From Rhizophagus irregularis (Eukaryota > Glomeromycota > Glomeromycetes > Glomerales > Glomeraceae): DNA of 64,000 nt. The position numbers were made by a program, and so were the translations under genes. The notes beneath the pieces were generated by a model. The model had not been told where the DNA came from and did not search any database. It saw only the letters and a program-made list of their open reading frames with translations. Shown here piece by piece: positions 1 to 11,070 of the stretch. The first letter of the stretch is position 1. The number at the start of each line of letters is the position of its first letter. The stretch spans positions 2,070,501 to 2,134,500 of the forward strand of contig NC_089460.1 in assembly GCF_026210795.1 (NCBI RefSeq). The letters run 5' to 3'.

Positions 1-1237
1 ATTTTTCAATATAAAATTTAATGACTTATTTTATTAATTAATTATATTTTTAAAAATAAAATTAATTTATTTTATATTAATGTATATAAAAAATTTGGTA
101 TAAAATTTTTTTAATAATAATTATTATATATAAATTTGAAATTTGAAATAAAATTTTATATATATATTTTAATATTATTATTTAAAATCAAATATTTATT
201 AATATTTATATTTATAAAATAAAAATCAATGAATTAGTTTTAAAATTTTAAAATTTTATAATAAATATTAAAATATATTATTAATTTTTTTTTTTTAAAA
301 AAAAATTATTCTTAAAAAGAATAGGTCAAATCTTATTAATACTGCTGATAGATTTTAGTACAGAAAATAAAAGATAATTTTTACACAATTAAACTTTAAA
401 AGTAAAGTAAGATATACTCTATGAATATGAACTAAGGTAAAAGGAAAAAATATGGTAATTAGTAGTAATAATAGTAAAAACACTTCAGATAATCTAAAAT
501 TATTACTAACTAATTAGAATAAAAAAAATTTCTGAAATAAACTAAAATTTCTATCTGTAAAACAAATAAAAAATTAAAACTATTTACATCTATATAAAAT
601 TAAAAATTAACTTTTTAATAAACTAATCAACAGCTTTTTAGTAATTATATCCTGTTTATTAGCTTCTTTAATGTCTCCTTTAATTTTATTTTTATAGTTT
701 AGGTTTAGATTTGCAGTTCTGATTAAAAGATCCTCTTATATTATTATTCTAGTTTTTTGATCTTATTATAGTTAAATATTTAAAAAAATCTGATTAATAC
801 CTATAACTTTATTCTTAAGATTGGGATTCTTTTTTTGAGATGTTGTGAAGTCCTTAAATTTATCTTATTTTTAACTTATTTTTGAATTTTTTAGTAAATT
901 GAAAAAAAGTATGGCAGCACTAATTTAGTTTTTTAGCATTAATGTTATAATTTTTTCCTATTTTTCTAAATAAATTATAAGTTTACATTTACAATTCTCT
1001 GTAATAAAAACTTTAAAAGCTTTGTAGTCATTAATTATCATTAAAATCAAATAGTATATTGAAAAGTGTTGCTTAAAATTTTTCTTAATAGAGAAACTAG
1101 GTGGTTGGAAACTACCTTACTGGAATATTTTTTAATGATGTTATTTAGATATCATTATTCTAAGTTTACTTATATAGTTAACATATCTTTAATTTAAGTC
1201 TAATTGTATTGTATTTCTTCTATTAATAGAGATAACC
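1..1237. other. AT-rich intergenic DNA, no gene seen
   Basis: Extremely AT-rich sequence with homopolymer runs and stops in every frame. I see no coding region, RNA gene or paired repeat. It ends at the 8-bp duplication (AGATAACC, 1230-1237) of element X-A. Confidence 0.6.
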
Positions 1238-1556
1238 AGAACCCTGCTTACTTCTAATAGAGGTCACCGTAAAATTTTTAAGATTTATATGTAAATTTAC
1301 CTTACTCCAAATTTTCCTTCTACTAAGTAATTTTACCTCCTTTCCAGTTACATTTTTAAATCACATATATTTTTACCTTACAAGTTCAGTAACATTTATA
1401 ATTATAGATTATATAAAACATAATTTATTTTATACATTTAGTACTTTTTATTTTTTTTAAAATTGGCCTAATTTTTAGATATAATTATTTTAAAAAAATG
1501 TAAAAAAGTTCCTATTTAAAATAAGTTCAAAATTGATCAATAGTTATAGATATATA

Positions 1557-2517
1557 CAGTCAACTCTCTTTATAGTCACACATTTAGGACAGTCCATATT
1601 TGGTGATTATAAAGAGATGTGACTATATAAAAAATTTCTTATATTAGTATATCATAATTCCGGCCAAAAATTAACATAATTTTGGCCAAAATTATACTTA
1701 AAACTTTATTGTATCGTAACTCCTCCAATATTAATCGTAGAGAGATGATCTTACCGCCATTCGATTCGTCTTGATGAGACGGTTCTAATGGTATAAAATA
1801 CATCGAAATCCAATCACTAGATTAATTTCCGAAATTAAAAAAATATTAATGGTTTTTGTGTAATAACTCTGCCAATATTGATCCTAGAGAGACGATCTTA
1901 CTACCATTCGATTCGTCTTGATGCGACGAATCTAATGGTATAAAATACATCGAAATCCAATCACTAGATCAATTTCCGAAATTAAAAAATATTAAATGGT
2001 TTTTAAGTAGTAACTCTGTCAATATTGATCATAGAGAGATGAGCTTACCACCATTCGATTCGTCTTGATGAGGCGATTCCAACGAGCTATTAATCGTCTT
2101 TTTACAATCACTAGGTACCGAGATATTTAGCAAAATGTTAAATGGCGCAGTAAACGTAAATCAAGGAATATAATAATGCCGATGCTTAACATTTTATTGA
2201 ATAACTCATCAGCCAGTGATCGTAAAAGGATAAAACTACCACCATTCGATTCGTCTCAGTGAGACGATTCTAACAAGCTATGGTACATCTTTGTACGATT
2301 ATTAGATGCCAAGTTATTTAATATATTCTTTATATAACTGTGATTATAAACGGTTCTTTTTAATATAAGATTTTTGAGGATAGGTGTGATAGTGACTATA
2401 GATAGATTGTGACTATATAGGATAGATTTTAATAATAAAGTGTTTTGAACATTCAACTGGTGTGACTATATAGTAGAATGTGACTATAATGGGAGTGACT
2501 ATAGAGGGAGTTGACTG
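1557..2517 (+). mobile_element. pogo/Tigger-like non-autonomous element, copy A (intact, empty LINE target)
   Basis: This 961-bp element begins CAGTCAACTCTCTTTATAGT and ends with an inverted copy (ACTATAGAGGGAGTTGACTG). TA dinucleotides flank both ends (1555-1556, 2518-2519). A CAG terminus with TA target is the signature of pogo/Tigger members of the Tc1/mariner superfamily. No transposase is encoded; the short minus-strand ORF at 2256-2456 is not convincing. The interior holds about four degenerate ~65-bp repeats sharing CCATTCGATTCGTCT. The 15-mer at 1596-1610 is the unoccupied version of the LINE target used in copy B. Confidence 0.75.
1719..2268. repeat. Internal degenerate repeats of the pogo-like element
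   Basis: Four units, near 1719, 1863, 2009 and 2203, each begin with a TAACTC block and end near CCATTCGATTCGTCT followed by GATGAGACG-like sequence. Spacing is about 145-195 bp. Copy B at 29,500-32,650 carries the same units. Confidence 0.6.
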
Positions 2518-2798
2518 TATATTATTTTTTGACAAAAAAAAAATAAAAAAAAATAACTTTAATTTATCCCACCTACCACCCTCAACCCTTTCCGATCTTT
2601 ACTTTATTTTATAATTTTTTTTTACATATTTATTTTTTTAATTTTACATGTTTGTGTAATAAATTTATACATGTTTGTATTATGAAATTTTACGTGTCTG
2701 TGTAATGAACTTATGCTAAAAACAATATAATAAATTTTACGTGTTTGTGTAATGAATTTGTATTAAAAATAGTATAATAAATTTTATGTGTCTGTGTA

Positions 2799-2912
2799 GC
2801 AAATGTATTGTTCTTATACGATCAGGTGCTATGTTCTTATACAACGTATATGTCACATAATATAGGTCGTATAAGATAGTATGTCGTACACGTATAAGAA
2901 TGATACATTTGC
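2799..2912. mobile_element. 114-bp MITE, copy 1 (9-bp duplication, Mutator-like)
   Basis: Terminal inverted repeats begin GCAAATGTAT and end ATACATTTGC. The direct repeat GTCTGTGTA flanks both sides (2790-2798, 2913-2921), giving a 9-bp target duplication typical of Mutator-like elements. A second copy of the same length lies at 38940-39053. The interior is itself palindromic around CTTATACGA-type motifs. It is inserted inside element X-A. Confidence 0.8.
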
Positions 2913-3258
2913 GTCTGTGTAATAAACCTGTAACTAAAAATAGTATAATAAATTTTACATGTTTGTGTAATGAAATTTTACGTGTCTGTGTAATAAACTT
3001 TGTGCTAAAAATAGTATATACTAATAAATTTTACAAAATCATAAATTTTACCTTATAATTACAAGTTACATTTTAAAATTCTGTTTAATTTTACCATATA
3101 CTTAACAGTTACATAAAAAAAACTTACCACAGAATTACATTTACTTTTTTTAATTTATAAAGAATTTTACCTTATGAATTCAACCAGTTTTTTTGACTTT
3201 TCTATATAATTTTTACCTTAGACTTGTGGGTGACCTCTATTAGAAGTAAGTGGGTCTT

Positions 3259-4341
3259 AGATAACCTTATCTTAAACTTTCAGATAGTATAGTAAATCTG
3301 TAGTATTACTTTAAGTTAAAAAAACATTATATATTATGATATCATTTATATTGGTTAGAGCTAGCGATTCATAGGCAGTTCAGCTTAATTTGGTTTATGA
3401 GTAAATTGGATGAACTATTAATTCACAGCTAAATTCTGCAATTTTGACTGGATTTAATTAATATCATGTAAAATTATACTAATTTCCAAAAAAAGGAAAT
3501 TTTGTTTCTTACAAAAACTAAAAATGTGTTATATAAACATTTCAAAATAGAATGTTACGTAATTTTCAGATAATTTTGGCCAGTTTTAGAAGTTTTGATC
3601 AGAGTTTCAGCTAAGTAATTTTAGTTTTAAAAATCCAAAATTAGCTTTAATTAGCAATATTAAATTTTGGCTATCATTAATTAGATAATCTAAAATATTA
3701 TAAAAAATTAATTTAGTTAATAGTTCATCCAGTTCACTCATGAATTGAACCAAACTAAATCAAAACTGATTCAAATTTGAGTCATCTATTAGCAAACTGT
3801 GATTATCTTTAAAAATAATTCTATTAGTTAATATCCTATTATTATACAATATATATAACCTTCTTTGTAGTAACCTTGATTTTTTTAAGTTTTCTTATCC
3901 TTTATTATTTTAGCTTAATTACTATTTTACTAATCTTTAATTCATCTAAACAGTTTAGCAAGTAAAGTTCCTTCTATTTCAGTATAATTTTATTAATAAA
4001 AAAATTAGCAGTTTTAGCTTTCTGTTAAAGTTTATTTTTCCTTCTTGCATATTATTAGAAATTACTATATTCAGCAAGTCTGATTTATCATTTAATAAAA
4101 TTTCCTATTAGCTGGTTATGTTGATCTAATTCTAACTGAAAGATTCTAGTAATTTTTGAATAGAACATGCTAAAAGCTATTAGAGTAATAGTATTAGTTT
4201 TATTATTAGCTTAATAGCTTTATTTTTAAAGAGTTTTAATAGTATCTTGAAGATAATTAACTGATAATAAATTTATTTTCATTTTTGACTAGTTCTTATG
4301 TTAACTATTGTGGCTACTACTCTTTCAAGAAGACTTTCATT
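3259..4341. other. AT-rich spacer with a decayed inverted-repeat element
   Basis: No gene is seen. An imperfect inverted repeat of roughly 40 bp pairs 3390-3430 with 3715-3760 (the left arm includes TTGGATGAACTATTAAT). This suggests an old foldback or MITE-like insertion of about 370 bp. Ends and duplication could not be fixed. Confidence 0.4.
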
Positions 4342-4627
4342 AGGATCCTACTTACTTCTAATAGAGGTCACCTATAAGTCTAAAGTAAAATTACATAAAA
4401 AAATTAAAAAAACTGGTTGAATTTATAAGTTATAAATTAAAAAAAGCAAATGTAATTCTGTAGTAAGTTTTTTTTACATAATTGTTAAATATATGGTAAA
4501 ATTAAATAGGATTTTAAAATGTAACTTATAATTATAAGATAAAATTTATGATTTTGTAAAATTTATTAATATACAGTCAACTCTCTTTATAGTCACACAT
4601 TTGGGATAGTCCATATTTGGTGATTAT

Positions 4628-4748
4628 GAGCAAACAGTCTTATGACTTTATCTTTTATTATAATTTTAAACGAAAAGTACAATAGTCAAATCGAACAATA
4701 TTACAAAAGTATTACAAACAAAATATAGAAAAATAAACATAAAAAATA
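4628..4748 (-). mobile_element. 5'-truncated LINE tail (121 bp) at the shared target site
   Basis: Read on the minus strand this is the extreme 3' end of the LINE, ending AGTCATAAGACTGTTTGCTC. It is flanked by ATATTTGGTGATTAT at 4613-4627 and again at 4749-4763. It matches the 3' end of copy 1 (4764 onward) with small differences, including several internal bases. It looks like a separate dead-on-arrival insertion at the same target. Confidence 0.75.
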
Positions 4749-5026
4749 ATATTTGGTGATTATGAGCAAACAGTCTTATGACTTTATTTTTATTTAATTT
4801 TTAAACGAAAAGTACAATAATCAAATCGAACAATATTACAAATAAAATATAGAAAATAAACATAAAAATAAAAAGAACTAGCTTCACGATTCATACAAGT
4901 AAAGAAATCTAAACAAAATAAAATTAAGTAAAGAAAAACTAAACTATTACAGAAAGCAGCATCTCTCAACTTTACCCGAAGGCCAGTGTGAGTCAACTAT
5001 CCAGCGTCACTAAGATCCAAGTCACG

Positions 5027-8000
5027 TTACCAAAAAGAAATCCTAAGTAGAGGCTGAACTGTTAAGTAGCGCCAAAAATCCAAGTGCGAAATCCAAGATC
5101 CCTCACGGATTACATAAGAGGAAACCCAAGAAACCCAGGAATCCAAGGAAACTGTCGCCAGGGAAGGTGTCAAAAAATCAGGAGAAATATGAGAGAAAGG
5201 ATGAGAAATAAGAGAAGGACCAATAGCAGACGATTTCATTTTATTAGTAATGCCTTGAGCTGATTCCCAATAATGAAAGAAAACGGAACGGCACAACCAG
5301 ATTTGAACATAAAGGTCAAAATGAAAGTTGTGTAGGGGTGTATCAAGGATAGACCAAATATTGGATAGTGAAAAATAAGTTCCAAGAAAACTTGTAAGAG
5401 ACATCGGTATAAGTCCTCGAGCTAATCGCAGACAGAAGTTTGAAGGAGGGTCACATTCCCAACAATCAATAGCCGTAAATTCTGCAATAAAAGAGTCTGA
5501 TAAAGGTTTCAAAGGAGTCGCGAAAAGAAATTTTTCAAGGTAAACAGTACGAAGGTCCAATAGAAGTGTTTTAAAAGTATTAAATGGGCTAAAATCAGAT
5601 AGTATATAAGGACAAGTCCATAGGTGGTCTAAAGTCTCAGGAGAGGAGTTGCATTGAGGACAGAGCCAACTCGGATCATAAATATGAGGCTTTCGTTTCT
5701 GAAGAGTTGTGAGTGTCAGAAGCATATCCAATAAAATCTTGATACGAAAAGCACAAAATTCAGAGCAGCCATTGCGATGGGAAAATTGTAATTGTTTATT
5801 ATTAAAGCAAAATTTGGTACAAGCCCAATCGATGTCGGAATAGAGGAATTAAGATTGAATCTTGGTAATAAAGCAAGAGTCAAAAGATTCTTAGCGTCAA
5901 AAATTTCTCCAATGAATTTCCGGATATTCATATCCACAGGTAAAGAATTAAATTGTAAAATACAAAGAGCCAAAAGTGCAGGCGACTGAAAGGAAAGACA
6001 CAAGTCTGTATGAGCAGCTTTTGCTAAATCATCAACGTGATTATTCAAAGAATCGTCAGCGTGAGCAGGAACCTTGATTAAAGTAACTTCTAGGTTCTTT
6101 CATGAAATAATAGCATGTGCCGAAGACCATAAAAGGTGGTTGGATTCTTTAAGCATTTTAGGAATAAAAGGAGCATCCACATACGTAGACCATAGAGAAA
6201 TTAAATGAGCACAATCAGTAGCGACAGTAATCTTGGAATTCTGAGGGAGAGAGTCCAATCCATGCAATAAAGCAAAAATTTCAGAACGCAATGCAGAAGG
6301 AATGGTATTATAATGAGATTCAAGAATGAATCCATCAGAATCAATAGCAGTCCATGCATAAGCCATCGAAGGTACCGAATGACTAGGAAAAGGAAGAAAA
6401 GAGCCATCGATATAGAGTGTAGACACCAAAGAAGGAAGTTGGATAGCGGAAATCCTAGACAGTTGATCGTTCATAGGAAGTGATCGAACCGGAGCAAAAA
6501 GATGAAATAATAATAGAGATTTGGCATAGCCTAACGAGGCGGAAAGTAAGACCGAACGAGTATCCGCATGTATATAAGTACGAGGCTTCGTAGGGTAACG
6601 GATAAGAGTGGATAAAGCCACATAAGAAAAGCACTTTTCTGAAGGATATCGTTTAATCAAAGTCTTGGAAGTAGAGGATCGCGGGATAGCAGAGGCACAA
6701 CCTTGGCATGCAATAAAATCGGATAATAAGTCATCAACAGATGACGCAATCCAATGTGAAATAAGAGCTTCATTTCGCGGAGCAGGATAGGTAATGATCA
6801 CACGGCCAACAAGAAAAAAATTAGTATCACGATTAAAAGAAATAGCCCATTGTGGATTAAACAAATAATTTCGACTAATATTTATAGAATGGATAGAAGC
6901 TACAGTATGGGAATTAGGTATTCTAAATTGCGGTAAAACAAAAAAGGAAGAAGAATTAGAAATAACAACAAAATTAAATAAATAAGTAAACCAAGCAGGC
7001 ACAGATCCTTTATTCGAAACACGTTTAAGAAAGCATAAATCTTTCCATGAAAGAAGTCTGGAGCCACATGGAGTAACCAGTTGGGCAAGGAAACAAGTAC
7101 CAAAATTGTTTCGAACATTTTTCATGGAAGTAAATAAATCCTTAGGTAAAATAGACCGGAGTGGAATCGCCGGACATAGATCCTTCTCGGAGGTCGGAAC
7201 AATAAAGACCACGTGATATTCAATCGAGAAGAGAACAATAAAGAATTAAATAAAGAATGTGTGCGAAGAGAAAAGGTATGGGACCGATGGTTCTAAATCA
7301 ATAGTAGAAGGACAGGCATCACAATCTAGGAAGCCTTGGAGATAAGTAATTATATAATTGGCAAAATTCTTATATAAAGGGTGAGAAAAAATTCTTTGCC
7401 ATGAAGCCACATGAGACGATAAAAATCGACCAAATGCTTGTTGGATTGAAAATGGCAACAATGTAAAAAGCGCGGAAAGAGGAGTCGTTGAGGCAAAACC
7501 AGCCTTCTGTTGAATGAGAAAAAGCATTGGGAAACCATACGGTTAATGGTGGATTCAGCAAATAATGTGATTTGTAGGCGAAATTCTAGTCTCAGGAGCA
7601 AAACAACATTGTAAAGGTAAGCCACATGGTGTGCCAAAAGTTTTTTAGGACTAAGTAAAGCAGCCATATCTTTAACCATGGAAGTACATTGATCATGAAC
7701 AAAACGAGAGGAAGCCGAAAGGCAAAACCAGACACCTAAAAAACGGAAAGACTTAGATAAAGCTAACGCCTTTAAAGTAAGGGAACAGATCGGGATTAAG
7801 GGAGATGGGAAAAGATCAAACACTATAGTTTGAGAAAATTGTTCAGAAGAAAGAAGGATATATTTTGCAGAATTCGCTTGAGTAATATTTAAAGTATAGA
7901 ATTCAGCGGTAATGGAAAGACAATCTTCAATTCCTCGTTTAGATGAAGCAATCAAAGTAGAATCATCCATAAACGTAATATGTGAAACAGGAAGATTCTG

Positions 8001-10880
8001 TTGTTCATATTCAATTGGAGAATAATCCAATAATGCAGAGGATTTTAAAATAAAAGGATCACAAGCTTCTCGATTAAGTGTTGTAAGCAAAGGATCTAAA
8101 TAAATCACCCATAATAACGGGAAAATAATTTCACCCTAGTCAATACCAATTCTAACTCTATATCCAGAAGTATCACCATGATGAGTAATGATTTTGTTGT
8201 TGCGTCTTGTAAAAAGGTTGATGATAAACTTAATCAACAAAGACGGTATATGCAGACAGATTAAAGCTAGTCTAAGCATATTCAAATCAATTGAGTCAAA
8301 GGCTTTAGAAATGTCTTGAGAAACAATCCATAATTCTTGGTCATCAGTTTTGTCAAAGCGGCGTTGATAAATAATAGCATCAAGCATCTTAATAGGAATG
8401 TCAGTAGATCTACCCAACAATCCAGCAAAATTACCACCTTGAAGTATTTGGTTATCAGCTAGGATTTTTAAAGTCGAGTTGTAACGACCTTAACCACACA
8501 TTTGCGTACAGTTTCTAACAGAGTAATAGGTCACGTATTCTTCAATTGGGCGTCAAATTCATGAGGCTTAGGAATGGGATAAACAAGCGCTTCACGCCAA
8601 TTAGCAGGAATATCTCCATGAATAAGGCAGGCATTGGCTAAAATAAGGGACAAATTAAAAGCTTCTTCAGTTAAATATTTGAGCATCTCATAAGAGATCT
8701 TAGAAGGACCAGAGGCTTTGTTATTAGGCATAGACCGAATAGGATCCCGGATATCTAATATAAAGGTCATAATGGACTTTTGGCCAAAAACACCCCTTTT
8801 TGCTGAAACTCAAAAAATCGTTTTTTGTAAATATCTCAGCATCCAGTAATTCAATTTTAATGAACTTTTTTTTATTTTGTAGCCCTCATTTAGCTCTACA
8901 ATTTAAAAAAAGTTCATCAAAATTGGACTACTGGATGCCGAGATATTTACAAAAAACGATTTTTTGAGCCCCTGAAAAATGGGCCAATCTGCCGAAAGTG
9001 TGACTTATGACCTGTTTTGGAGATATCTGGGGTCCTGACTGAATAGTGTTTTTCCATTCTTCTTCCAGAATAGGAGACATGACCGAGTTATATAAAGACG
9101 AGTCAATGTCAGAAATAGGAGCATATGCTCGTTGCCAGCGTGAAGGAAAGGAATCAGTAGAAGAATACTGGACCAAAGAAGGAGTGACAACCGATTGGAA
9201 ATGTTTAATAGCAGCTTGTTTGATATCTGAAGGGTCAGTAAGTAAAGTAGGTTTGTAGTCAATTACAACCAAAACTCTATCGAGAATGATAGAGCGATGT
9301 TCCACTGACAGGGCTGAAGAAATGAAAGAACCCAGCGATGTAGAGAAATGTTCGTCTCTAAGAGCAGTATAATATTCAATAGAATCCACACGATATTGAT
9401 TAAATTGCGTGGAAAGATAGGCAGAGACCAAAGCTTTTTGTGAACGCAAAAATTTGACAAAAGCAGGAAGTGGTGTTGTACTATAAATAGGTATAGTATA
9501 ATCTGTTAAAAGAGATTTCAAAAGAATTAATTGTGTAGGTAAAGTATTAATCATTTGTGAAATTTGAGCGGGGCGATTGGTCCTAGATGTGGTCAATTTA
9601 AACAATAATCTATCCAAGAATTTGTTGATAGCAATAAGCTTTGTGAGCTCAGGAGAATATTTATGATGATGGGTATTGGATACGTGTTGGAATGGTAAAG
9701 AATCTATGGCACCTCCAAGAATAGATCGTTTAAGAGCGTGCCAAAGTTTGTCTAATGAGAGAGCCGAAAGTGAAGATATTGAAGAATGATGTGTAGTCAA
9801 ATACAACTCGAGACGTGAGTTTACTTCATTGGAAAATGTGTCCCAAGTATCTTCCGTTAAATTTTTGTACAGAAAAATGGTGCGTTGTTCACTTTTCTGC
9901 TTTAATCTAGCTTTGGCTAAAGTAGCGAAACAAGAGCTAAAATCAAAGGCTGTAAAAAGGACACAGTGATCAGTAAATTGATTATCATTCAACTTAGGAC
10001 AAGATTCAATATAAGAGAAAAGACTGGGAGCAGGAAATCCAGGGAATGACCAAATATAATTAAGTCTTGAAAAACCATACTGATGATAAAAAGTAGGACT
10101 AGGACCTGAAATTGAAGAAATATGGGATTGATGATCTGTAAAATATCGAGAAGAGAGTGATCGTAAAATTTTCAAATGATGTTGGGGAAGATGTGAATGG
10201 GAAAGTTCATCTGCATTAAAATCACCAAGGATGATTACATGATAATTATTTGAACAGGCTTTATCAAGCCATGAATTAAGTTGTGCAAAAATAGCATCAC
10301 GTTCTTTATAATGAATAGAATGATAAGGAGGAATATAGACAGAAATAATGGAAATTTTTGTTTGATAGAAAAAAAGATCCAATTTTAAAAGACGACCTTT
10401 CCAAGGATCAATCTTCTGAACATGTTTATGTAAAGGATGACGAAGTAAAAGACCAACACCATCATGTGGTCGCAAATTAGAAGGAGAAGGAGCCCAATAG
10501 GACTTAAAATTATATTGGGAATGTTCATTTTGATAAATAAATTTAGCACTGGAAGAAGTAAGACGAGTATCATTTAAAGATAAAACGCCAAAAGAAGAAT
10601 GAAGAAAATAATTTAACAAATGTAATTGTCGAACAGGGGAACACAAACCATTAACATTGATTTGTCCAAAATTAACAAGAGGGGAAAAAGGAAGAGAAGG
10701 ATTATTGGGACTATTAAAATTTGGTATCGCACTATTAGGGGGGTGAAATCCCTGTGATACACCCGATATAGATTGGTGTTCAATCATTGGAAGGGGAGGG
10801 TTTTGAGGGAGAGAAGGAGTCCAATTTTTCCATAATCGAACCAAGTTGAGTAGAAAGATTCTTTTGCACATTAGTGACAT
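5027..10880 (-). pseudogene. LINE ORF2 of copy 1 (endonuclease-RT-RNase H), broken
   Basis: The protein would nick the target and reverse-transcribe LINE RNA. The endonuclease region is open from 10880 (motifs GQINVNGL, ILGDFNADE, TDH). The RT fragments follow at 8531-8770, 8136-8420 (SQDISKAFDSIDLN) and 7350-8108 (FMDDSTLIASS). RNase H is in 6100-7212 (YIDGSFLP, SALRSEIFALLHGL, VATDCAHL), and a C-terminal CPQC...DHLWTCPYI zinc finger in 5027-5731. Reading is broken by frameshifts and stops near 8500, 8110, 7350, 7230 and 6100, and by the foldback insertion at 8742-9036. It cannot be functional. Where copies 2 and 3 have TGA between RT and RNase H, this copy reads CGA. Confidence 0.85.
8742..9036. 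mobile_element. 295-bp foldback MITE inside LINE ORF2
   Basis: Absent from LINE copies 2 and 3, so this is an insertion. It is a near-perfect palindrome with arms of about 130 bp: the left end GGATCCCGGATATCT mirrors AGATATCTGGGGTCC at the right, with paired AAAAAATCG/CGATTTTTT blocks inside. The flanks GACCGAATA (8733-8741) and GACTGAATA (9037-9045) form a 9-bp duplication with one mismatch, suggesting a Mutator-type element. Confidence 0.75.
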
Positions 10881-11070
10881 TAGAAATTTCCAATTGGCAA
10901 TTGCAGACGGGAAGTAGTAGTATCGGGGGTAGTGATATTAGGGCGGGAGTTAGGTAACGGGACATGTCTGCGTAATAAGACGGAGTTAGAGTCCAGAGCT
11001 GAAAAGGAAGCATCAGGAGAAGTGTCCATAAGAGAAGGGAAAGTATGGGGAGGAAGAGTGAATCCAGAAT

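Larger units (their letters stand above)
1238..3258. mobile_element. TIR element X, copy A (non-autonomous, hAT-like duplication)
   Basis: The ends are imperfect inverted repeats: the left end contains CTTACTTCTAATAGAGGTCA and the right end its reverse complement. The 8-mer AGATAACC directly flanks both ends (1230-1237 and 3259-3266), which suggests a hAT-type insertion. No transposase is present. Removing the pogo-like insertion (1557-2517) and the 114-bp MITE (2799-2912) leaves about 0.9 kb. The interior is AT-rich, with many degenerate repeats containing GTGTAATGAA and AAATTTTACGTGT. The same element recurs, inverted, as the outer shell of the large nest at about 4342-33719. Superfamily assignment rests only on duplication length. 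Confidence 0.65.

Noticed and set aside
2256-2456. 66-codon minus-strand frame, repeated at 32608-32808
   Set aside because: It lies in the pogo-like element and is identical in both copies only because the element is repeated; no domain, high Asn/Leu/Ile composition.
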